Below, in pieces: positions 57,501 through 64,000 of a stretch of 64,000 bases of DNA; the first letter of the stretch is position 1, and each line of letters opens with the position of its first letter. The stretch comes from Psococerastis gibbosa (Eukaryota > Arthropoda > Insecta > Psocodea > Psocidae). The notes beneath the pieces were generated by a model. The model searched no databases, was not told the origin of the DNA, and saw nothing but the letters and a program-made list of their open reading frames with translations. The stretch is taken from assembly GCA_963971405.1 (NCBI GenBank), contig OZ020489.1, positions 7,192,001-7,256,000 of the forward strand. The letters are read 5' to 3'. Both the position numbers and the translations under genes were made by a program.

Positions 57501-57513
57501 AATAAATAATAAA
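57501..57513 (+). terminator. Poly(A) signals of the hAT transposase gene
   Basis: AATAAATAATAAA, two overlapping canonical signals about 100 bp after the stop codon and inside the element. Confidence 0.65.
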
Positions 57514-57698
57514 TTTTTCTCGATGAAGATGGTTTTGTTTTTATTTGGGAAATATATTATGTACCTATGGTGCTATACATATATTATATATAGGGCCTAT
57601 ACACTATATACGTATATATAATATATGCATACAAGAGGGCGCCATTTTCGAACCTTGCTTCATGCTTGAAAAATCCACGGCACGGCACTGCTGGCTGG

Positions 57699-58325
57699 AC
57701 TCCTAAGGCCCGATCCGACGAGTCATACAGAACATTTAACGCTTATCATTATTATTATTTATATTATTATTTTTTTTTGCTAACACAGACGTGAAATAGA
57801 AAACATGTTGTTGCATCATCTACAGCGTTTACTGTGCGAGCCCCCGACAAGTTGATTAACTTGGGGGCCCACAGGTTATTTGTATTATAAGGGTATAATT
57901 GTTAATTTATAAATATATTCCTTCGGCGCAGGGGAGTACCGGCCGAAGAAGAAGAAAGAAGAAAAAGAATCGGTTGGCGTAGCTGGTGTATGTGAACCGA
58001 AATATTAATAATAATAACATTGTATGATAATCATCATCGTCGGATTGGGCATTGGATTCAAAAAACATAATAAACATTCTACCATATATTGTATTACCAT
58101 CAAAGAAGTTCTAATTATAATACCATTACCATACACAAATACTTTGTATACTAGGTAGGTATATAATAGAAAGTATATTTTCCATTTCTTGAAATTTCAG
58201 AAATTTTCATCATCATACATTACTTTTAAATTGTTAATTTACTTCATTGTTAATTTATGTTTTAGCAGTATTATTACTACCTATTTCTGTATATACAGTA
58301 AGCAGGCCTACTTTTAACTTTCTGG
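57699..58325. other. No gene found
   Basis: AT-rich; GAAGAAGAAAGAAG near 57946 follows no recognisable LINE block. Confidence 0.45.
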
Positions 58326-59033
58326 TTTCAATGGTCCGAGTTTACTAGAACATGCTTTCCAATTTATCAAAATTAGTAGATAGAGAAAATGAGTAATTTC
58401 ATGGTAAATAATTGTCCTATGGTTAAATCTCCGATATCTCGGGGGGGGGGGGGGGGTTGTCCACCTGACGTCACTCGTCACTGGTGGTGAGGTAAATTCT
58501 AGATAGGTCAGACCAACATATTACCACACAGCAATACTGGCTCACGCAATGCATTTGAGCGTGAATTTTCTATCATTTTTTCAAAAAAACATTTTTTTGT
58601 ACAAAACCAAATACTTTTTTGGGAAAGTAACCTATCCGGTTTCGTTACTCAATTTAACACACCTAAAACATACCTGAAGGTAGAAATCATCGATAGGAAG
58701 GTGTCGCAGAAAAATTATTTTTTAGTCATTTATCATTAAAATTTAGTCATTTTTATTTTTTTACCCCCAGAAGCAAACCATCAAGGGGCAAGCGACCCCC
58801 CGCATTTTTTCAACATTAACAACAACTACAATATATGTGAATTTAAAAGAAATCGTTGGAGCCGTTTTTGGGAAATAATTTTTTTATACGTTTTTTTTTT
58901 AGTTTTTTGAGAATAAAACCCCCCCAAATTGAGTTGGCCCATAATAAGAAAATGGTCCCGTGGTATGATTTTTATAAACTTACATGCCGAATTTCAACAA
59001 AATCGATTGAGTAGTTTGCCCGGAAATCGACGA

Positions 59034-59064
<31 letters not shown>

Positions 59065-59190
59065 TTTCGTAAAAACCACTTTTTTGGGTTCCTGGGACCA
59101 CACAACGTGTAAATCCGTTGAAATCTCGGAATCGAAAATTTCGACCGTCACAAAGCTTTCCTTATACTACGTATAAATTGGAAAGCAACA
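58326..59190 (+). repeat. Family D repeat, longest copy
   Basis: Matches 32006-32815 over its length. GCTTTCCAATTTAT at 58354-58367 and ATAAATTGGAAAGC at 59173-59186 are perfect 14-bp inverted copies, but the family similarity begins about 25 bp further left, so they may not be the true ends. It carries a G homopolymer (58441-58456) at the same place as the other long copy and an expanded CAGA run (59037-59064). Confidence 0.7.
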
Positions 59191-59281
59191 AGCTTTCGCG
59201 TTGTATTTCGTATGGAGGATATAATTAGAGAGATTGAACCGTAGATAATTACAAAGACTTTCACTGCCAGAGTTAGCTGAT

Positions 59282-59470
59282 GAAACAGTAGAATCCGGGA
59301 TGATAAGCCGTAGTCAATCTAAATGAGTACTTCTATACGTTTCGTCAACATCTGCGGTCGACATCTTCAGTGACTTCTAAGATTGCATCTCGAAGGCTCA
59401 GCCACAATACAGTCTACGTATGTCCTCTTAAAATGTTGACCGCATATGTCGAGGAAACCGCTTCATCACA
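59282..59470 (-). mobile_element. Penelope-like terminal fragment, fold-back type
   Basis: CAGTAGAATCCGGGATGATA, an ACGTTTCGTCAACATCTGCG block and 'GATTGCATCTCGAAGGCTCA' match the left arm of 46259-46744. A diverged inverted part follows (ATGTTGACCGCATATGTCGA). Internal deletions have removed the arm ends. The hammerhead-like core is kept at 59336-59371 (minus strand) with a GTA cleavage triplet, but helix I no longer pairs. Confidence 0.6.
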
Positions 59471-59817
59471 TGGACCCATTTTTCATGTTTTGTGAATAAA
59501 GACGCAGTTTCTACAATACAGCATCCATATATAATTGTTTTAGTCCATATATATACTGCATAACATTATATTTGTCATTATTGGTTCAAATTAAATGTAG
59601 TTCTTATTGTGTAATAATAGAGAGACTAAGCTAACCGACTGCTAGCCTATTGCTAGCAACGGGTTAGAAATGTTTTATGAACCTTTTCGACAGGGTGTAT
59701 AGTTGGTGTTAAAACATTTCATGAGAATACAATCTAGAATGTGAGCTCATGGTTTTGTTGGTGAAAAAAAGCAGTCCAAATCGAATAAATATATATAATA
59801 AATAATACAAATTAAGT

Positions 59818-59900
59818 CGGGCTTGTGATCTAGCGGTTAAGACGATCACACCCCGAATAGGCGTAGATCGTGGGTTCGAATCCTGAGAAGTCCAGTTTTT
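59818..59900 (+). repeat. tRNA-like Pol III unit (SINE head or tRNA pseudogene)
   Basis: GGGCTTG and GAAGTCC can form a six-pair acceptor-like stem. TGATCTAGCGGTTA resembles an A box and GGTTCGAATCC is a perfect B box. TTTTTT at 59895-59900 is a Pol III terminator just after the acceptor-like end. The anticodon arm is off-standard (extra bases before it, loop CCGAATA lacking U33), so a working tRNA is unlikely. The related fragment at 7905-7990 argues for a SINE family. Confidence 0.5.
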
Positions 59901-60002
59901 TATAAATTCTCTAATTTCGGTTGGTATCATATACGAAACAATTAAAATGGGCTTTTACCAATGTAAAGCCCGCTATGCTGATGTGCTCCGTAGGCCTGAT
60001 GG

Positions 60003-60008
60003 TTTATT
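60003..60008 (-). terminator. Poly(A) signal of the beta-propeller gene
   Basis: AATAAA on the minus strand, starting five bases after the TAA stop (60015-60013). Such tight spacing is unusual for an ordinary host gene. Confidence 0.6.
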
Positions 60009-60012
60009 GAAA

Positions 60013-60960
60013 TTACAATACATCATTAAGATTATTATCTTCATAAAATTCATAAAGAAACTCACTATTACCACCACTGTACAATCTATTATTAGCCTCA
60101 ATCATTTTGAATGTATGATTACCTGTGTTAAATTTATTTTCACATAAATCTCCCACGGGATTAAACTTATACACATTAGGTGAATGATTGAAGTAAATGT
60201 CATCATTAAATAAATACATAGAATATATATAAGTAGTATAGCTGCATGCCGCCTGCTGGCTCATACTACCTGTTTCAATGTTGTACTCATATATAAATCC
60301 ATATCCTCCTATATATATTCTATCATTTAATACTACCATTGAATAAATTTCTTCACCAGGATTAACAATACCGATAGCTTTGCTTTGTCCTGTTACGGGA
60401 TTAAATTCATATAAGCTAAAATGCGATCCAAAGTATAAAGTATTTCCAACCTCATATGCAATGATTTCGTTAATAGCATATCCTGTGAATGTAACATTTT
60501 TATTCTCATCAGTTTTAGGGTCATATTCAAGGAGAGTTCCATCAGATGTTCCGATGTACAGTTTTCCATTTAAAGACGTTAAACCAAACGGAACACTCCT
60601 AAGTTTAATAATTTGTTTGACACTAATTTTGCCTGGCGTATATTCATATAGACTCCCATCAGTTGATCCTGTGTATATTGTATTGTTGTAAGTTATAGAT
60701 CGCAATCGTTTGTCGCCCAATGGAATGTTGAATATAGTGTTAACCTCACCTGAAGTTGAATTGTAAGTGTACATATTTCCATCATTTGATCCAATGTAAA
60801 CTAGATCATTCAAACTGGCCAAAGTGTTTATACTATCATTAGAGATGGAAATATTGTTTACATGTTTGTGTGGTATAGCTTTGTCAGCGTTCAGTGGACT
60901 AGCAATCATGATTGCCAGTAATGTTAAGATGGGAAAAAATAAAAATAGGAGTGATTTCAT
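60013..60960 (-). CDS. Predicted secreted seven-bladed beta-propeller protein, intronless
   Basis: 315 residues, one uninterrupted frame. Residues 1-25 form a signal peptide (positive KS, hydrophobic LLFLFFPILTLLAIMIA, likely cut after SPLNA). The rest splits into seven repeats of about 38-42 residues beginning near 44, 85, 124, 162, 202, 243 and 282. Each has the pattern hydrophobic-N-x-L-Y-I-G-S-x-D-G-x-L-Y-E-Y-x-P, for example KLYIGTSDGTLLEYDP at 133-148. This is the blade pattern of PQQ/YVTN-like propellers. There are two cysteines (C239, C273) and several N-glycosylation sequons (for example N36, N41, N67, N155, N281), fitting an extracellular protein. I do not recognise the family. The compact layout and lack of introns suggest acquisition from a microbe or virus, or a retrocopy; the sequence alone cannot decide. 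The ATG at 60960 is chosen because it gives the complete signal peptide. Confidence 0.85.
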   Translation of the reverse strand: MKSLLFLFFPILTLLAIMIASPLNADKAIPHKHVNNISISNDSINTLASLNDLVYIGSNDGNMYTYNSTSGEVNTIFNIPLGDKRLRSITYNNTIYTGSTDGSLYEYTPGKISVKQIIKLRSVPFGLTSLNGKLYIGTSDGTLLEYDPKTDENKNVTFTGYAINEIIAYEVGNTLYFGSHFSLYEFNPVTGQSKAIGIVNPGEEIYSMVVLNDRIYIGGYGFIYEYNIETGSMSQQAACSYTTYIYSMYLFNDDIYFNHSPNVYKFNPVGDLCENKFNTGNHTFKMIEANNRLYSGGNSEFLYEFYEDNNLNDVL

Positions 60961-60980
60961 TTTTGTATAAATTCATAATG

Positions 60981-60989
60981 CTATTTATA
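60981..60989 (-). promoter_or_regulatory. TATA-like box upstream of the beta-propeller gene
   Basis: TATAAATAG on the minus strand, its first base 29 bp before the ATG. If used, transcription would begin at or next to the start codon, leaving almost no leader; it may therefore be a chance match in AT-rich DNA. Confidence 0.35.
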
Positions 60990-60999
60990 CCGAGAACCT

Positions 61000-62159
61000 T
61001 ATTTTACCTAAAAATGCCAGGACTATAGTATATATACAGTAAGTGGTGATAGTATACTAAGATGTGCTTAAAATATTTACTACAGAAATTGTAATTTGGG
61101 AATCTGAGCTGCCGTACAGAAGCGGTTAAATTGTAGGAACGTTCTACTTCTTTTCTTCGTTCTGCTCTTAGTTTTATGTGCCGCGCTTGCCTCAAATTAG
61201 ATTTTGGTGCTGAAACTAAAAAATGCAAAATTCTGCAAATTAGAAAATGCCGAGGCTAGTATTTGCTTTCCAATCGGTAATCCTGGCCACGTTACTGAAT
61301 CTCCCAACGCTATTAGGCTACATTTTTCTGGATCTTGGGGTGATCAAATTGATGCGTTTATGTTGTCTAAGCCAGCGATTTCTTACTAAATTCCCAAGGT
61401 CCCCGCATCCAGTTACTAAAATAACAAGAGCCTCCACGTACTCCGCAGTCTATAAAGATAAAAAAAATATCGTTCCCTAATCCCCCCTCCTTAATAGGCT
61501 ACTAATGAGCTAATCTAATCTAATACAAATACGTGGCTTAGTACTTGTTTCCTTGCCATTACTTTTGTTCAAAGTATGCGAAAAAATTAGGGAAAACTAA
61601 TATTATACACGTCTAAATCCATACGCAAAGGTTTCCATTCCCTAAATAGCTCATAAAGTTGCAATATCTGAAAATCTGTACTGTACTAAATATCGTACAT
61701 ATTCACTTTTTCTAATGATGATATGACAAAAATCTCTGGCATTGCTTGTGGACCCCCTGTTGGTATAACCATTTCTATTTAAGCTATTACAAGTATAGAA
61801 ACTCACCTTTGAAAATGTTCAATAGTAGGCGACAAAATTTAACATAAATGTGTTCTTCAATGGCTATATGAACAACAAATACATCAGTCTGTATAGTTTC
61901 TTAGAAACATTTTATTATGTAGGCCTATCTACGGTGAGAACGGAAAGTAAAGGTGATAGAAAGATAAAGCTGCCTGATAAGAAATCCGATACCGTAACTG
62001 TATAAAATGCAAAAATGGTCAAAGATAGTGAATGTACCAACATCATTGTTATGCCAATTTCGAAATCCATCAGTAATTACAAAAAAGACGTATATTTTTG
62101 GCGGGAGGGGGGAATCAATTTCAATAATGTCATATTCACTTCAAAATAAAAATAAAATA
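61000..62159. other. No gene found
   Basis: AT-rich; 61- and 77-codon overlapping frames at 61204-61480 lack any recognisable feature. Confidence 0.45.
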
Positions 62160-62245
62160 AAATAAATAATGACTTTTTTGCTGAGCCCACGTTACCGGAG
62201 TTGGAGCCAAAATGCCCTCTCTTACACTCAACTAGGGATCAGCAA
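62160..62245 (-). repeat. tRNA-Glu-like SINE, 3' fragment
   Basis: GACTTTTTTGCTGAGCCCAC then CTTACACTCAACTAGGGATC match the 3' part of 24115-24345 in reverse, diverged. Confidence 0.5.
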
Positions 62246-62324
62246 CAAAGCAGTATAAAAATGTGTGCAATACAATTTACAGTCGATAAAAAATTCCTAG
62301 TACTAACCAATGTCGAATAATTAA

Positions 62325-62420
62325 TATGACTTTTGTTTCTTTTACTAAGCCAACCTACAGTAGAACCTATGCTATACTGCACCTGTTTTACATACCCTTC
62401 AAAGTATGGACAGAAAATAC
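62325..62420 (-). repeat. tRNA-Glu-like SINE, 3' fragment with internal deletion
   Basis: TTTTACTAAGCCAACCTA and TTTTACATACCCTTCAAAGT match the SINE body in reverse with the middle missing. Confidence 0.5.
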
Positions 62421-62702
62421 AGAAGAATGTTAACAAAAGGACTGCTGTACGGTACCTGTTGCGGTCCTTGCAAGGGTGGCTACTACGATAATTGTCCATT
62501 TATAAGCTATATTCAAAAAAATCTAATCCTATATTTGTCTAAAATTAGATTTGATGTTTACAAAAACCTTCGTAGTACAATGAATCTTATTAATAAAGAG
62601 CCTACTTTGAACTCAGGAGAACGACCTAAAAGACAGTGATGAATGTAGAAAACTAATGATGATTTAAGGCTTACTCAATAATTGTATTGATTGCGTCTAT
62701 AG

Positions 62703-62791
62703 ATGAAGAAAGCAAAGAAGAGGATGAAGTGGTGGAAGAAGAAGACGTCTCCAAAAAGCGAAAAGAGAATTGCAATTATGCTCCTGTGTAA
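62703..62791 (+). CDS. Candidate terminal exon, acidic tail plus basic cluster
   Basis: An AG acceptor at 62701-62702 (TTGCGTCTATAG) is followed, in phase 1, by DEESKEEDEVVEEEDVSKKR, then KENCNYAPV and a TAA stop at 62789-62791. AATAAA lies about 95 bp downstream (62886-62891). An acidic run next to KKRK is typical of nuclear-protein C-termini. No upstream exon was identified, the pyrimidine tract is weak, and a purine-rich tract can give such a reading by chance. Treat as a hypothesis. Confidence 0.3.
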
Positions 62792-62885
62792 AGAGCAATG
62801 GGAACAAACAGTGCACAGGTACCTGGGATTACAAAAATTATTATGTATTTCTGGTTCATCTCGTCAATGATATATCATATCATGT

Positions 62886-62891
62886 AATAAA
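62886..62891 (+). terminator. Poly(A) signal after the candidate exon
   Basis: AATAAA about 95 bp beyond the stop codon at 62789-62791. Confidence 0.3.
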
Positions 62892-63851
62892 ATGGATAAA
62901 TATGTCATAAATTAATATAAATTTACAGCCAAACAAGTTAAACATGCTGTAGTAAGTTTGTATTCGAATTTAAAATCTTTAACCATTCATTAAGATATTC
63001 ATCCAACCCTATGGTTTCGCAACCAACCATAACCAGCTCATGGGTAAGTCTCCATTTCTTCGTTATAGCCCAACTATACCTGATCATTCGTCCCCAATTA
63101 AGTAGTCACTCAACAGCAGCAAAACAAACCCTACCGATTTAATTTCTCTCCAACCATTCGGAAATAATATGAGGAATTTCTTTCTTTCTGCAGCTTTTGT
63201 CCAATTTATCCCTTTTTTTTAGTAGTTATCAAATGCACTGATCTGAAATACACCTAAAGGATGTTATCATTTCGTATTACCGATAACCGGTTTGAATGCA
63301 TGGATACTAAAAAAGGAATCAGAAACATTTTTGTTTTTGAATCGCTTTATTTGATCAGGTTCATTTGCAAAAAACACAATAAATTTAGTGGAATTCTACA
63401 AAGCTTCTTAAAACTACAATAAATAGAATGAAATTTTAATAAACAGAAAATAAAATTTACATAATAAATTTATTAAAATAACACCAAGATTTCGTTCACA
63501 GCATACTCCACCATGGAGATAAATTAAAAGCGGAAAATGTGGAGCTTCCCTCCTTAAGAGACCATAATATGTATAGACAATGACATAAAACGAAAAACCG
63601 TTTTATATGGCCTATTGACTTGATTTTTGGGGTTGGAATGGCTGTTGCCAAGAACAAGAACCATAATGAAATATAAACTAGGCCTTTACTACAATAGGTT
63701 AAGTAAAGTTAAACAATACAATACGCACAGTATACGTATGTTATTAAATTTTACCCCTTTTAAACGAACAATTTATTAAAGGAGACTAATCACGATGAGG
63801 AGTCTGTGCATGTACTACCGTATATACTTAATTTTCCATTAATTTATTTAC
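62892..63851. other. No gene found (probably intron of the minus-strand gene)
   Basis: AT-rich; follows the donor site of the minus-strand exon at 63852-64000. Nothing recognised. Confidence 0.4.
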
Positions 63852-64000
63852 CTCCCAATTATTGATAACTGCGACAGAATCTAGACTTAGGGTTCTAGTT
63901 AGAATGCCATTGAAAGTTACACTTGCATCTTCATTAATTACAATTTGGGGTGGCAAGAGGCCTGCTTGTTTTAAGTTTTCCATCAATTCCTTTATGGATG
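63852..64000 (-). CDS. Candidate host-gene exon, runs off the window
   Basis: The minus strand is open from the window edge and reads SIKELMENLKQAGLLPPQIV, then INEDASVTFNGILTRTLSLD and SVAVINNWE. It is followed by a donor site GAG|GTAAAT with the junction at 63851/63852. The amino-acid make-up is that of a globular protein and unlike the repeats around it. I do not recognise the family. If not spliced, the frame would stop ten codons later. The rest of the gene lies to the right, outside the window (upstream exons), and possibly to the left. Confidence 0.5.

Larger units (their letters stand above)
53924..57690 (+). mobile_element. Whole-looking hAT transposon, 3767 bp, with perfect 8-bp target duplication
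   Basis: CTGGCTGG flanks both sides (53916-53923 and 57691-57698). The ends are CAGGGCCGTGCCGT and, reversed, CAGTGCCGTGCCGT: 13 of 14 bases match. Inside is a single uninterrupted 814-codon transposase gene with a 3' splice-like signal just before the ATG and AATAAATAATAAA after the stop. About 1 kb of leader and 0.3 kb of trailer make up the rest. The unmutated duplication and intact frame point to a recent insertion and possible activity. Confidence 0.93.

Noticed and set aside
59818-59892. Functional tRNA gene
   Set aside because: The anticodon arm has extra bases and lacks U33, and the T stem is mostly wobble or mismatched; the SINE-like relative at 7905 explains it better.
1-64000. CRISPR arrays, rRNA genes, bacterial operons
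   Set aside because: No short regular direct repeats with unique spacers, no rRNA signature beyond the 5S-like SINE heads, and the repeat and splice features are eukaryotic.

Overview
This is a eukaryotic, AT-rich, repeat-dense stretch, most likely from an arthropod or another invertebrate. The pointers are I/Jockey-group LINEs with RNase H, 5S- and tRNA-derived SINEs, hAT and TA-target MITEs, Penelope-like fold-back ends, long-period tandem repeats and splice-site-bounded exons. I cannot place the species. There are no operons, no rRNA genes and no CRISPR array. Almost everything identifiable is mobile or repetitive DNA.

The left third (1-23.7 kb) holds copies of a 5S-like SINE, a 0.9-kb non-autonomous hAT inserted with an 8-bp target duplication into a dispersed repeat, and a 5'-truncated but openly coding LINE (about 5.0-6.9 kb: RT YADD box, RNase H, zinc knuckle). 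It also holds several other LINE 3' remnants, one carrying a nested hAT MITE, and tandem arrays of roughly 180-280-bp units. It ends in a 0.3-kb (GGA)n-(GAA)n tract that grew from a LINE tail. The middle (23.7-53.9 kb) has tRNA-Glu-like SINEs, fold-back MITEs, two near-identical recent LINE 3' ends, and a 2-kb satellite array. That array was invaded by a 486-bp palindromic Penelope-like insertion whose two arms each carry a hammerhead-ribozyme-like motif.

The right part (53.9-64 kb) holds the two long, clean reading frames. One is a whole-looking hAT transposon (53924-57690) with matching terminal repeats, a perfect 8-bp target duplication and an 814-codon transposase. The other is an isolated, uninterrupted 315-codon gene on the minus strand (60013-60960) for a predicted secreted seven-bladed beta-propeller, with a TATA-like box and a poly(A) signal five bases past the stop. 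It is the best candidate for something undescribed, perhaps acquired horizontally. Two short host-like exons lie near the right edge (62703-62791 plus strand, 63852-64000 minus strand).

Overall this looks like an intergenic or intronic accessory region built by repeated nested insertion. Families were recognised by eye, with no database search; copy boundaries without target duplications are approximate, to about 10-30 bases.
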